Below, in pieces: positions 13,373 through 27,830 of a stretch of DNA of 64,000 bases; the stretch's first letter is position 1; each line of letters begins with the position of its first letter. The notes under the pieces were generated by a model that saw nothing but the letters and a program-made list of their open reading frames with translations, searched no databases and was not told the DNA's origin. Source of the DNA: Micropterus salmoides. Its lineage: Eukaryota > Chordata > Actinopteri > Centrarchiformes > Centrarchidae. The position numbers were made by a program, and so were the translations under genes. The stretch covers positions 17,135,000 through 17,198,999 of the forward strand of contig NW_024040040.1 in NCBI RefSeq assembly GCF_014851395.1, written 5' to 3'.

Positions 13373-13412
13373 AAATATATATTAAATATATATATATATA
13401 TAAAAATATATT
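13373..13412. repeat. (AT)n-rich tract
   Basis: Interrupted TA repeats next to the 5' edge of the Rex1-like LINE. Confidence 0.85.
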
Positions 13413-13617
13413 TTTGCTGTCCATATCTCTCAGCTGCTGCACTCTGTTGGAGTTGAATATAAAATCAACTGCGATGTTATCTGTTACAAATGTGTTGGCA
13501 TGTCAAAGTGACATACAGATACACCGACACATTCACATTCAGAGCTAACACTAGGTTTTCCCACATGTGCCGACTCCAGATGGCATCAAACAGACAACGG
13601 GTAATGCCAACATCCCA

Positions 13618-13645
13618 CACACTCACACACACACACACACACACA
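13618..13645. repeat. (CA)n microsatellite
   Basis: CA run. Confidence 0.95.
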
Positions 13646-16600
13646 ATTAAGCACGTGCACACACGCAAAGTAATGACCCACCCCTGAGACCCCTCTAATC
13701 AGGTTTCATGGAGGGATCAAACACAAGGTATAAAAAAAGAAGGCTAAATCAAAAACGGATGGTGGTGAAGGCTTTACAGAGAGGGACAAAATTACCTACC
13801 TTACAATAAGAGGAAAAATGGAAAGATCTTTGTGATGGCATCAAAGCCATGCCAAGAGCGCCTGCATGTGCAGCTCACACACACACACAGCATAAAGACG
13901 ATGAACAAAATGAAAATTAAGGTCTATATAATTTCACATATTGGCTAAAGTATCCAACCTGTGAGTGTGGTTGCACATGAGGAGGACGTTTGCTCCTTAA
14001 AATGAACTTTTAATTGCTATTCTTTTAAATTAGATATATTTCTAACATGTACATTTTAAAAAGTACATATTTACTTTTAATCAATACATTTTTATGGTCA
14101 AGCACTCCAGTGGTGATTCTGGCATGGTAGTTTGGGTGGGGCCCGTAAATACATCAATGAGACTTTTATGACACACCAACACCATCCTTTTAACAGAGGG
14201 AGAAAAAGTAAAAGCAAGCAATATATCCCATCCTCATATCTAAAAGCAATGTTGACTGCAAACAATGCAGCTACTTACACATTAATAAATCATATACAAC
14301 TAAATACACGGCGTGCACTTCAATATTTCTCATTTTTTTATGTTGATGACTCACAATTTTATCTTCCTGTGTAACACAATAAAGGCCCTGCACACCCTCG
14401 GTGCACCGACCATTTTGACATGTAGGAAATACACAGTAAGTGAAAGCATATTAAAATTTATGTTGGCTGAATTCTATTTACCTGCTTCAGTTTCAGGATC
14501 TTGCTATTATGTCACACTGTCATTGTTTACTGGGACTTTTTTCTATAACAGAGACATCATTCATATTATGAGCAACACCTGTGCTTCTCCTACTAAGACA
14601 AGTCAAAATGTCTGCTGTGAAAAAGGCTTATTGGCTTGTCTGTGTAAAGTAAGATTTTGCATCATCACTGACGTGTAGTTGTCACACAAAGCGTATCGCA
14701 ATGCGGGAATGACAGCAGAAAGTAGTTTGAATGTCCTGGAAACTAAGGGGATTTTTGAGGGCAACATAAAGTGTAGAAATCTAATTAAAATAAAACACCT
14801 GTGAGACTACACTCAAGTGAAATTTCATAGGGTAAATAAGGTGTACTTTTTGGTTGGCAGCCTCACATTTATACACAGCATAACTTCACCTAACTTGAAT
14901 TTGGACAGATGTCTAAAAGGCAGATAAATAATGGTATTCGCAATGTGCAATCGCAAATTTACTGTAAATACCGTACTTCAAAGAAAAGGTCACCAAACTA
15001 ATACAATAACAACAATACATGGAGCTTTTCTTACATCAGCTCCATTGAAAAGGGACAGAAAAAAGATGTAGACACATAACTTAAGGTTAGTGGACTGAAG
15101 GAAGTCCATTAGATGTAATCGAAAGCTTTGTAGTGTAAGGGGACCTTGTGCTAAGATGGATTTTCTTTAGTCATCTCACAGTCACTACCATGATGACACC
15201 ATCTTGATTTTAGGCACTGGGAGACACTGAGTAATGTAGTAATGTGCATTATAATTAGTATGTCCTCATTGTGCACGCAGCTTAAGTCATTGGGATTGTT
15301 CAGGCGAAAGATTTGATGTTCCTCTTTCTACTCCCATGTCAGCAAGATGAGGGATCACTTAATACTGATTATCAAAAGATCCTTTTGTCATAATTACAAT
15401 GGATGCAGTTAGAATGATCAGATACTAAGTCATGATTATGAGATACAGATGTCATGACTATGAGAACATTTGAAACACAGTTATTTCTTTCTTTGATGAG
15501 TAATGCACTTAGAGAATGAACTTTAAAAAAAATCGACCCTTGACTGAACTCACCTGGCTTTTACCATCTTTCTGATCTGTCCTATGCCATATTACTGAGA
15601 AAAAAAAACCCCAAAAAACAAAAAACAATCTTCAAGATATTTTGTGCCTTACTAGAACCTGTAGGAAAATGACTTATCCTTTGTAAGAGTGCTCTGACCT
15701 TTCTGAGCTGGTACAGCAGAGCAAACATTAAATGACAGAGTTAATTGTTTCACCCCCCGAGTCCATTCTGTCTCTCTCATTCCTCTTTACTTCGACCAGT
15801 CCCTTCCATCATTTCTTCTAATTCCTCTCAATTGCCTTCTCCTTATGCTCTCCCTTGTGTGTGTGTGCATGTGTGTGTGGGTGACCTTCCTGAACTGTAT
15901 TGCCATTTATGGAGATTAGATAAAGTTGCCTCTTGCGTGACTCATTGGCATGCATTAAGCAGAGAACAACAATACACACACATACACGCACACATACGTG
16001 CACATGAAGACATTCTTAAATCAAGGATATAGGACCAAATTAAAGGTAAAAGCGCTCTTGGTTTTCTTCTTTTGTGAGACATCATCTGTTTTTCAAAAAG
16101 CCACGTTCAGTGTCCTTTCCCCCCTCTCTAATGGATTTTTGATTTTTCCAGAGCACACAACACAATTAGCTCGTCTTTCTTTTTTATTAATGACACATTT
16201 ACTCTTTTCTTTTCCCCCCGCTGTTTATTCTTGCACTAAATTAGGAGAGCGAAAAGGTCTTAAAAGTGCATGCCATGTGTGTAGGTGTGTGGCAGTATGT
16301 GTAATTTGGGGCTCATTATTTTTGTTTTTTTTATTTGTATAAAACCTATAAATGTATCAGTGTTTATGTTAAATAAAAAAACGGATGTAATGCAATAAAA
16401 AGAAAAACAATGGCACAAAAATCAAGGTAAAAATCTGATTTTTGAAATACCATTTTCAGTCAAGACACAACCACCAAGTAAAAAATGGTGCATAATCAGC
16501 TGCATATTTGCAACCCCCCCATTTTTCTCATTTATTTTGTTATTATTATATGCATCATGAGCAACTAACCAAAGATGCATCAAGGCAGTAAAGGAAGTTA

Positions 16601-19429
16601 AAACATGACATCTAAAACAACCGTACAACCTTCTTCATGTCCTTTCAAATACTGTTTGTCTTCACTAGGGCTACTGTAGGATATGTGCAAAAAAACTGGA
16701 AAGTATCTTTGTTGTTTATAAAATGTTGTTTACTATGTGGCCCTCACTGATTCAGCAGGGGTAGAATGATAAGTTAATATGCATTAAGCGGTAGAGGAAA
16801 TGTTCTATATCATACTATGTGCCCCTGTGGGTGCTGCACCTGTTTATATGTATACAGTATATATACAGTATGTGTATATGTGCATGTGTATCAATGCCTG
16901 CATGCTCCTGTTTCTTGGTTTTGGTGTGTATTGGCAGTCGAGCAGGTGCTCATGGCCACAGTCAGTGTGTGTGTGTTTCACACTTGGCTATGATGAGGAC
17001 GCTGACATTATCCTTCACTGAGCCACACGTCAAGGTCAGTACACATGCACACTCATTTTTGTCTCTGTTTTTATCAAGAGTATCTAAGAAACAAATAAGG
17101 TCCTACAGGACTGGATTTGTGGGTGGAACACATACAGTATTTGTGAGCAGCAGGGTGTCATAAAGAGCTGTGAGAACAAACTTCAACAGGGCAACACAGG
17201 TCAGCCTAATTTCTGCAACAAGATTAATAAGAAAGACTAAGCAGGATCAAGGCACAGCCACATACTAACAGGACCAACATTTTCTGAGAACCAGTGAAAC
17301 GTAGGATCTCATGAATTGCATCTCATGCATTTTGCCCGAAGGAACCAGGGTCCAAATTTGGTCTGAAGTTACTTTCTAAAGATTCTAACTGACTGATGCC
17401 CCATTCTCAAAACTGCACTCAGAAAATTAGTAGAAATTATTTTGCAAAAACTGCAGTCACAACAGAGATAATTTCAGGACACAAACACTCGTTGGAAGGA
17501 CCCAAACAGTTTAAAGATGAGGGAAGCTCAAATTGGTGTCTCAACAAACAAGATATGGAATTACAGCTGGAGTGTTTAGGTGCAGAGACATATTGACATA
17601 GAACAATCTTCATTGAGTAATCCCAAGCAGTTGTCTGAGATGCAATGACATCCTTTCATTTTTAAGACTTCATTTATTTACGGTCACTGTCCCCAGATAT
17701 TACTGATGATTTTGATAATGGTGTGCTGATGTTTGAAGAATAGAAACAGTATGGATGCTGCAAGCAGACACAAATTTTTTTTTATCTGTCTTTCCACCTG
17801 TTTCACACTCTTAAATACAATACTTGGCCTTTATGTTTAAGAATCTTTTTCATGTACTGGTTTATAATTCACCCTCCCCACCAACAAACACTTGTGCTTG
17901 CATCTTTTGTTCTGCTCCCTTAGTCCTTGTTTCATTTTCACTTCTCGTCTTTCACTGTCCTTCATACTGATTCTTTTCACCACCAGGTGCAGCTCTGTCA
18001 TTTTCTCATAGCTCTGTAGCTCTGCTACACAGAAATCTACTGAGAAACTCACACCAAGATACAGACACCCAAATGAAATCAAGCAGAGTTTCCCTCATGG
18101 GTCCATGTCCTGCTTCCTCGCCAGGCAGTACATGGCCATACTGCCGCCGTGCGACTGATGGACTTCTGGCACAGAATGGCAGAGCGGCAGACACAAAATC
18201 CCTCTCAAGGAGCAGATGCTTGCTTCCTCTTGACATATGCCCCTGAGATGGAGCAGGGCGGATGGTAATTGGAGGGGAAAGCAGGCGATATTAGAGGTGG
18301 GGAAAGGAGGGAGGAGGAGGAGGAGTTAATCTGGAGGAGCAAGGTGAGATTAGATGAAATGAGGAGAAGAGATATGGAAGTAGAAGGGTAAGAAGTGATG
18401 AGCATTCTCAAGTTGTTTTATATACTTAGATAATTTGTTGCATACTAAAAATCATGCAATGTTGCCACTAACTAACTATGACTGAGTCAAAGGTTAACCT
18501 ACATGACAGTCAGATAGTTAGTATATGTTGAAGCCCTTTCGAGGCCATTGAAGATGAGGATTTAAAGAAAAGCGCTCACTCTAATAAAGTAGAGCCAAGG
18601 CCACGGGGTCAATGTCAAAGAATGAGCTTAAAAGAGGGAATAGAAGAGAGCCAGAGAGGAAAGTGAGCTCCTTCTCGGCTAAAGATGAACAGATGGTGTT
18701 GGGTAGTGAAAGAAGAGATATGAAGGGATGAGACAGGATGAGGCTAGAGAGAAAGTGATGAGGGGATTTCTAGAATGAGTTGCCACATTTGTATCTGAAC
18801 CTTCATTTCTACACAAATATTCTTGACAGGTGACCAAACTGCATTACAAAAGGATTGTGTTTACAGTATTTTACTCCACATGGAGACAGAAATTAAATTA
18901 TGTGTGTTGGTCAATCAAAGATATGGAAAAGTTACTCAGGTTACCAATGGCTTTTGATGTTTGAAGGGCATTGGCAGTGGCATTTTGTGAAAAATGGACA
19001 ACAAAAATAAGTATCAATAGTCACTTTGAATTGATTTGGATATATTCAAAGGATAGGAATGTACATGAAATGAAGGGTCAGAGTCTGTATTCAGAAGCAG
19101 AATGTTTCATTAGTGGCTCTTTTCAAAGACTTCACATTAAACTGGCCTTGGTGTTTCAATCTTGACTAAGCATCCAAAGAAAGAGGATAAAGTAATAACC
19201 ATATCACAGAATTACAAGAAAATCACACGTTCCTACTCAGATCTGGTAGTATCTAGTCATGCAGACAGGTCTGTTTTAATTCCTTTAGGTTTTGAGATAT
19301 TCATCTATGAGATTTTGGCTGCTGCCTCAATACAAGATTTCAAATTGCACGGTTGATGCTCACAGAATCAAACAAGACTAACACTCTACAGCCACGCTTA
19401 GCTGTTCTGTGAGGCTGTACAGTGGTGCT

Positions 19430-19905
19430 TTGTGCTAAATACTAACACTAGAATGGCAATATGCTCACAATTACAATGCTAACATGCTGATGTTTAGCAG
19501 GCACAATGTTTATTATGGTTAACATCTTAGTTGTGTGTGCTAGTAGTCTGTTGTCCTAATTAGCCATAAATACAATGTACATCTGACGTTTATGGAACCA
19601 TCATACATTTTACAGGGATGTGGTCATAAACCAAAGTATTGCACAACTTCTAATTTTGACATGATATTTGAGACTTTTCCTGAAAAGTCAGGAAATGACC
19701 AAAGTTATTACATTTCATTCTGAGGGGAACTTATATGTCCAAATTTCATGGTAATCCGACCAATACAAAAATATCAAAGTAACAAAAATGTTATCCTCAT
19801 GATGGCGCTAAAAATGAGGGGATCAGCAAAGTCAGTAGCCTTCATCCACTTGGGACCATTAACGTTCAGCCTGGACCAAAGCGGTGGACTGACTGAACGA
19901 CAGAC
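19430..19905 (-). repeat. Teleost interspersed repeat, inverted relative to 2819-3060
   Basis: ATGCTAACATGCTGATGTTT, AAATTTCATGGTAATCCGAC, GATGGCGCTAAAAATGAGG, GATCAGCAAAGTCAGTAGCC and CTGGACCAAAGCGGTGGACT match a very common fish repeat. It is diverged and carries no frame. Confidence 0.7.
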
Positions 19906-20356
19906 AATTACACAATTCAGCAACAGAATACAGTTTTTTTAAACCTGAGTGCTCAAAATAAAATGTGTTTCAGTAAAAGTGTGTTTGCAAAAATTTCAAA
20001 ACATTTTTCATTTGTAATTTATATATATTTATTTATTTATTACACACTTACTTGCACACACAAACACTTCCCACAATACTATTACAAGGTGAAATCTTTT
20101 CATTAAAGCAAACAAACAAGCAGAGAACACGCACACACTTATTGTAGAGAGCACCGTAAACAGCATCTCTAAGTCTTTTATTAATACGCACAAGACTTTA
20201 ATTAAAGGCTATTGATAAGCTCTGTCTGTCTTAAGGACATGTTTGTTTGCGAATATGTATAAGTGTGTGTGGGGTGCGTCTCTGTGTATCTTAAGGACAT
20301 GCACATTATGCAGTCATTATACAGTGATCTTGATTTGTCAAGCGTGAAGAGAAGAA

Positions 20357-20380
20357 GCACACACACACACACACACACAA
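20357..20380. repeat. (CA)n microsatellite
   Basis: CA run. Confidence 0.95.
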
Positions 20381-21774
20381 GTATAAGATATGAACACGGT
20401 GTGTTGACGGATTAGACGGGAGTTTTTAATCATCTTAATTAAGCCCAATTGTTATTTGTTGAATATGTGGCATTTGTGAAGTTCATAGGAACACAAACAC
20501 AGATTGAGTACTAATTAAAACTCAAGAACTGTGTTTTATTACAAGAATCTGTTAAGAAGCAAATGATGTTCAGCGGTGGTTTGAAGCAAATGAAAGGAAT
20601 ATATGAGGAGATACTGAGAGAGTATTGTAGTAGTAGTAGAATGATTACTAAAATAGTAGATAAAAATGTTACAAAGAGTGAACTGAATTTCAGACACTTA
20701 TTCTATAGTCACACCTGTGAGTTGCGGACTTTGGCAGAGTTTACAACGGAAAACTTAAACATTTGATGTCCTTCAAAAGGCGGTGTTATCAGTTTGGAAC
20801 AGCTGCAAAATGCCATGATGGCATCATGCAGCTTTCATTTGCTTCAATCACTGAACTGACCTTGCCTTTATTTGGGACAGACATCTATATGGGACATGCC
20901 CCTTATTCCTTTTGCACAAAACTCTTGCTCAGCAAAGATGTGTAAAAGGCTACGATCAAACTGTTTATTTCAACCAGTATGTAACAGTATTACTTGTATA
21001 AAAATTATTGCATTTGACATTTTTTTCATCTCTCATATTTACCATACCGATAATTCTAAATTGTTTCCGGAAAATTAACTGAACGATTGAACTGGGGAGA
21101 ATCTAACCGATCTACGATGTGTAGCATTTACATATAGACCAAAGTTCTAACATTTTATTTGTGTACATGATCTAAACATCTTAAAATTAGCTCAAATGGA
21201 CAACTGGGGTTTTATCCATCCAGATAACTTCTATAAAAAACAGACCTGGCGTCTAATAGAGACCTGTGTTTAATTGTCAAATGTGTAGGGCAGTTAAAGG
21301 GACAGGGTTTTAACTTAAGCTTTATAGTAATAGCAAGGCCAATGGTTGTCAACCTTTTTAGGTACTTAAAATAAAGCAGTGTCTACCTGTGACTGCGTCA
21401 CTGGTTTCACATGTCTATGAGTTTTTAGCATTCCCACCAAAGAGTGATTTTTTAACCTATCCACTCAAAAGATGTCATTTGAATAATTATCTCCTGTGGT
21501 TTATCTTTTGACCCACTGCAGGGGGCCCACTGGGCTAGTTTATGGAAAAACAGGCATCGAAACATGATACACTGCACCTTCAATATGAGAAAACATCTAC
21601 TAGCAGCCAAAGAAAATTCACAGAGATTATCTGATGGGTCTTTATATTTAAAGATACTGACGCTGCATCGAGAAACCTCTGGAAGGGTTTGCTGAAGTTG
21701 TGTTTAATAGGCAGAGAGGAGAGTCTGAAATTGGAAAGGAAAGTTTATGCTTCACAGGTAGATAATTGTCAGAG

Positions 21775-22070
21775 TGTGTGTGTGTGTGTAAGATAGTGTG
21801 TGTTATAAGGTGAATGTCTGCTTCTTCTGTGGCTGGCAAGAGTCTTCCTACAACAGTAATTACAGACTGTTGTCTCTCTGGAAGATGATCCAGGAGCACA
21901 CACACACACACACACACACGGCTCCTGCCAAAAGACAACACCCAGCACTCCCCTCCTAGATGCACCTGAGGAAAGAATAACTGTCACCACACACACACAC
22001 ACACACACACACATTCTTGCACCTGAGTACACTCACGTGCCAGCAAAAGGCCACAGCACCGTCTGTTCCT

Positions 22071-22110
<40 letters not shown>
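21775..22110. repeat. Cluster of GT/CA tracts
   Basis: TG tract about 21775-21790, then (CA)n at 21895-21919, 21988-22013 and 22072-22110. The spacers are non-repetitive. Confidence 0.95.
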
Positions 22111-22112
<2 letters not shown>

Positions 22113-23064
22113 CTATTCTTAGCACTTACCTCTCCTTTAAATTGTATTCTCAGATTTTGTGCTATACCATGTATGTAGGTGTTTATTTCAAGAAACATAA
22201 TTTTTTTATTAGTGTGATTTAAGGCGTTAGTGCTGACTATTTAGCATTTCACAGAATGACCACCATCTCATTTGGTCTTTAAGGTGAATCATTCAACAAT
22301 GTCCTCCTATGGTACTTTAAACAGAACATCACACCATTTTTAAAAGTAACTACTAAACTTTATCGTAATGCTGCCTGTATTAGCCCCTTTAAAAAGGATT
22401 CATGTCTTTATGGAAATATGACAATTCCCCAGCAGGCCTGTACAAGCAAGAACCTTTTGTGATGTGCTGACCCATCTACAATGTAGTTCACGGAGTTTGA
22501 ACAACTAGTACTCCAACAGCTGAATTTCATTTCATTTGCATAGTAACTGACTGTGTTCTTCATTCACATTTTAAATAGGTAATCGACTCCACTGCGAGAT
22601 CCACACCTGCTTGAAGCTGATGAGCTTGACATAAAGGTGTATTTTGACATACCAATGCACAACAGACCATGGTGGAGAGGATTTAATCTCAATTAAACAA
22701 CTGTAGTCATATTAAAAATTACAATTACATTCTTTAGGTTTTGGTCAGAAAGTGGATCATTGCCTCACCCATGTTGGGCTACACCACAGAGGATAAAACT
22801 GTTTTTTCTGTCTGTCACAGATTTAAGATCAGTTAATGCTAACAGAACAGTGCTCTCTTTCTGTTTTCAATCAATGAATAAATCTTTTTTATGAGGGCTT
22901 TTTTGTATTTACAGAAATATATTTTTAATTATGGAAACAATCTATTGATAATAAAATGATACATGCAACATTTGAAAAAATTGTCAAACTGACAGATGTG
23001 GACTAAAAGCACTACTACTGACAGGTGAGTAAACACACATGACAGACGATGTGTGAGTTGGTGG

Positions 23065-23090
23065 TGTGTGTGTGTGTGTGTGTGTGTGTT
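23065..23090. repeat. (GT)n microsatellite
   Basis: GT run. Confidence 0.95.
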
Positions 23091-24891
23091 TCCGTGTGTG
23101 TATATATGCAAGTTAATTGTCTCAAGGAGTAAGACAAGCCTTCATGCATCATTAATACAAACACATGTTTAGCAGGTTGCCACCTTTCCCAGGTGGCACA
23201 CACACTCATGCGTACATACGCATTTAGCGCATTTAACACCTTGTAAAAACTCCACGTGACCCAGAAGAAATCAAAGACAGATTGAAGATGGGACAACAGG
23301 CGGAGGAGGAGGAGAAGGAGGAGGAGATAACATTAAGAGGGGGTAAGACACACCTGTTATTAGCTTTTCTCCAGACGGTCGATCAGATGGAAGTTGGGAC
23401 GGACGGATTGAAGGAGGGACGATGAGAAGGATGAGGAAGAGACAGAAGGACATCCTGGGAGAGAAAGGGAGAAATTGTCAGGCATTAATAATGGATGGCA
23501 GATCCTTAGAGACCATGTTCAGACATTAATAATGTATAAGACTCAGCTGGATGGGGCAAGGAATCGCCTTAGCCAAATTTACCTGAGGAAAGAGAAACGA
23601 CAAGAAGGTACCCGTATGATGCTCCTCTAGAATTTGGTTAACTTTTGGTCAGTTTTCTGAACTCCAAATCTTGGTCGCAATAATACATTTTTCTTTGATA
23701 GCTTTCTGCATGACTCTTGCTGTTATGTACACAAAGTCAATGTAGTTGGAGATTTCAAATTGAGAGAAACCCATCTGCTGTCATTCATTACACTGTACAG
23801 TAACCAGCAACTTGTACGGATTTTGTGGTGACCTTAAATCCAAAATGACTGTTATGGTTTGTTTTGGTCAAAAGGTTGTCTTATTATCATGCCTAGGTGT
23901 TTTCGCACCACTGCCATATTATGTTACCCTCTGTTTCCTGATAAACACCTGACCCCCACAGGAAGAAATGGAAGTCCCTGACAGGAAATAATCCCTCAAA
24001 ATATACTGCATTACATTAAGGGCAACTTTCTCTGCCATCACAGCAGCTAATATCATCATCCGGTTTTGTCTGAAACTATGTGTATTTTAGAACATGGAGC
24101 ATTGGAAAACCAAAAAAAGTGCAAGCGTTCACTGCAAAATATAAAAAAGTAAACAAATGCTGTAAATCTAAATAAAATTGGTGGTAATTTCAATCAGATG
24201 CTTGAAGTGATCATCATTCTGAATCCTCTACTGAGCCTGATTGTAAATGAGCTGTGAGGAAAGTTGTTTTCTGAGACATGTGGTTACACTGCAACCCTTA
24301 AAAGGACTTCAATTCAAGTAAAATTACAGAAAAACACCAAAACATTTCCTGAAAGAGCCCAGAGGTTGAGTTCCCAAAGAGAGTGGTTATATGCCAGATT
24401 GAAAATCAGACAAACCAAAAATTCTAAAATTTCTGCATGAGAGGAGCAACAAGGAGAGGGCGCGAGCTAACTATCACTTACAAAGGCCCTTGTGCACACA
24501 CGCACAGATGCTTACACACAAATGTGAGACCAAAATTGCAGATGCTTCTACACACGTGCACACACACATATTCATGTACACCTACACAGACATATGCACA
24601 CTAAAACACAAAGTTTGGTGTACTGCCAGTTCTTGATGGCAGTGAGAGAGGAGAAAAAGGGAGAGTGCACACACACACACACACACTTTCCATTGCATTT
24701 TCCTGCTCTCTCTCTTTCTCTATGTCTGTTACATGCTCTCATCTTTATTTCAAACACTCACTCCCTCTTTTTGTATTTAAACACACTAACACACACAGGC
24801 AAATGAGCAGCACACTTAAACTAAATGGGTGGCCTGATGGTGAATCACTGTCATTTAGCAACAAAGACCTCAGCTTGTTGTCCCTTCATCC

Positions 24892-24919
24892 CCCCACCCC
24901 CACCCCCACACTTCATCTG

Positions 24920-24951
<32 letters not shown>

Positions 24952-24955
24952 ACCC
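24892..24955. repeat. CCCCA repeats followed by (CA)n
   Basis: CCCCCACC units run into a CA tract with CG interruptions. Confidence 0.85.
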
Positions 24956-25076
24956 AATACACAGATCAGCACACGTATCTACTATCGCACACGTGTACAT
25001 GCACAAACACACACATGGTATGGGTGTATAATTACAGTGAGTGAAGCAGCACTAAGGAATAATTACAGAGGCTGGT

Positions 25077-25098
25077 TGCTGTTGTTGTTGTTGTTGTT
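25077..25098. repeat. (GTT)n microsatellite
   Basis: Seven GTT units. Confidence 0.9.
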
Positions 25099-25376
25099 TC
25101 CAACAAATAACCAGCACACAAACAAAATGGAGGGGTGAGCGGCAGGTCAAGCCATCTCTGTGACAACGCCGTAATACAGCGCCATCTCCCACATCTGGAG
25201 GTGTTCTCTTTCTACTCTGTATGGACAAAGTAGACACCTTACCACAGCACCTACGGTGTGGGACTGTGGGAGCATCTCATACCGAAACTATGAGCCTTAA
25301 TCTGCTGCTATACAATATCTGCTGCTTTTCTGCAATATTTTGAGGTCAAAGACATTGTCATGTTGAATTATGAAAG

Positions 25377-25525
25377 AACCTTCCCAATGGTGTCGTCACA
25401 AAGATGGACACACTGTTGTCTAAATATATATGCGATTTCTGTTCATTGGAACTAAGGGGCCTAGCCCAAACCATGAAAAACAGATCAGGGGTGTCCACAT
25501 ACTTTTGGCTTTAACCTGTATCTCT
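25377..25525 (-). mobile_element. Internally deleted Tc1/mariner remnant
   Basis: CCTTCCCAATGGTGTCGTCA, CACACTGTTGTCTAAA, TGGAACTAAGGGGCCTAGCC, CATGAAAAACAG and GGGGTGTCCACATACTTTTG are pieces of a fish Tc1-like transposon placed close together. The transposase region between CATGAAAAACAG and GGGGTGTCC is missing. Confidence 0.65.
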
Positions 25526-27034
25526 TTTTAACCTTCTTCTCCTTCAATTACATAGCTATTTCTATTACTTTCAAAAAAATGTTTTGTTATCATTTTATCT
25601 TTTGATCTTTTTTCATTTCCTTTAAAGTCCCAAAGTCCTCTACCCCACCCACACAGACACAGTGCCCAGGCAGTCACCTGCGCTGAAGGTAAATGGAGTG
25701 TGAGGTTTTACTGGTGCTGTGATTGCGGGGTACAGCTCTGGAGGAAATAAGTGTTTGGTTTGTTTATGTGCTATCAGACAGCAGGTGGCGGAGTGAGCAC
25801 ACCGCCTCTTGACCTGCACTGGGGAGAGGGGTGGACTGAGGTCTAGGCAGGAGGGGTGAGCGTGGGGTGTATAAAAAAAAAACCTTTGTCTAAACATTTC
25901 TCTAAATGATTCTGACAAGACAAACATCATCAGATAATGTTTAGAGTGCCCATGTTGAAAACAAATCACAGAAGTCAATAAAAAATTTGCGGAAAAAGTG
26001 AATTTTATAGGAACATCACAGTGTGGATATTAACAAATGAGGATGAGTTTGTGTATGTGTGTGCCTGTGCTTTGTGTGCGTATACTATATGTGCATGTGT
26101 GTGAAGCAGCAGGGGAGGTGTGAGGTTGTGAGGGTGAGGGTTATCCCACTGCATCAGAGAGAAAGAGGAAAAAGAGGGAGGGAGGCCCTCTTGCATGTAA
26201 AAAAAAGGAGAGATAAAAAATGGACAATAAACGAGTGGCTTTGTTCTCCTGGAGGGCTGGGTTCACCGGCGGATGAAGAGCTAACTCTTACTGGGAAATC
26301 ACAGCTTGGCACAGGTCTTTCAATTGTTTGCACTCTCTTTCTCTTTATTCCTGTTCCTAACCCTCACTTTCAGACTTTTCATCTCACTCATCAACCTTTA
26401 ATTCTTTTTCTTGCTACTTCTGTATTGTTACCTATTTATTTTTTGCCGCATTCTCTGTCTGTGCATGTACTGATAATTAAATCCATCTGTCCCTCAAATA
26501 TGTAACACATACTTCTAGACCTAGCCTACTGCAAGCTTTTCTACCTTCCCTTGATTTCTCCTTACCCCTCTCTGTCCTTCAAACCATCCTTCCATTTTTC
26601 CTCCCTCCCTCCTTCCTGCCTGTAACAACTGGGGTGGCCACTGAAATCTCAATAGCATGCCTAATAGCCCACAAAAACGCGCACAAGCATTGCCAGTGAG
26701 ACCGGGACACTTCAGTGACTGTAAGCAAGAAGTTATTTTGGATAAATACAAAGAAATGCTGACAACAAATTGACTACAGCAGTCAAAGTGTGGTCTTGCA
26801 CTGAGACTGAAACTTTTTCCATTAAACATGCAGCATGTCGAAATACAATGTCAGTGATTATCGTGAGTGCTTTGAAGACTCCTTTAAGAACCCTACTACC
26901 AAACAAATAGCAAAACAACACTTGTTGGAGGGCTAAGCAGCTCTTCACAAATTATACTTTGTGTGCCAACAGGTATAGAACTTCACGGGAAATCAGGGAA
27001 TGAATGCCGGAGAAAAACAAGCATGACCCACATC
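25526..27034. other. Non-coding stretch
   Basis: No recognised gene or element. CT/GA-rich patches near 26140-26200 and 26590-26620. Confidence 0.5.
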
Positions 27035-27042
27035 ATTGGTAT

Positions 27043-27679
27043 TAGGGATGAAACGGTATTAAAATTTCATATCACGATTATAGTGACCAAAATTATCACG
27101 GTTATCAGTATTAACACGGTATTGTAAAAATGAGAAAAATATTAAAATGTACACACACCAAAACCATTTCAACAAGTTTTATATTGAAAACTGCAATTAG
27201 CCCAACATAAATACATAAATACAGAGGAGTCTGTAGCGTTTCTAGATATGCTGATTGGTTGACTAAACTGTGTAACGTGTTATCATGTGCAGTGGACGAA
27301 CAGACTCTGCAGACGACAAGTCAAGAGAGACAAACAAAAGCTAAAAGTTAACTCACCCTGCGTTCACTGTAAGGTTATTTTCTTAAATCAAGTTTCCCTC
27401 AACACTCTCATAAAAACTAAAATACGACCGGACTTCAGATCTCCACAGCATTGTCTTCCGCCTTGTTGTCACTGACCCAAACAAACCTACGTCGCATTCT
27501 GCGCATGGGCGCTTCTGCTTCTGGGAGACGCTGGACAGTTTGCCGTGACAGTTTGCCGTGATTATAACAGCGCGGTTAACCGTACCCGGTTATCATGGTA
27601 ATTAAAATGTGTACGGTAATACTAACCGTCGGGAATTTTACCATGGTTTACTGTTTAACTGGTAATCGTTTCATCCCAA
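27043..27679. mobile_element. hAT-like non-autonomous transposon with perfect 8-bp target duplication
   Basis: The ends TAGGGATGAAACG and CGTTTCATCCCAA are inverted repeats (12 of 13), flanked by ATTGGTAT at 27035-27042 and 27680-27687. An 8-bp duplication and TAGGG-type ends point to the hAT superfamily. The 637 bp hold no transposase. The inner sequence is rich in CACGGTTATCA/CGGTAATACTAACCG motifs, seen as sub-terminal repeats. Confidence 0.85.
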
Positions 27680-27830
27680 ATTGGTATAAGGTCGAGGAAT
27701 TTAATACTTTTGACTATGGTCTCATTTATTAATAATTAAAACTATAGCCTTTGAATCTGAATTTTTGTAGTATGTAACAGAGTGAATGTCCATTTTTTGT
27801 TATTATTGTAATGTTTGGTTTTGATGCAGC

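Larger units (their letters stand above)
13306..19429. other. Non-coding stretch
   Basis: Microsatellites and purine-rich GGAGGA tracts (18240-18400). No supported gene. Confidence 0.5.
19906..25376. other. Non-coding stretch
   Basis: Microsatellite clusters (20357, 21775-22110, 23065, 24892). No supported gene. Confidence 0.5.
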
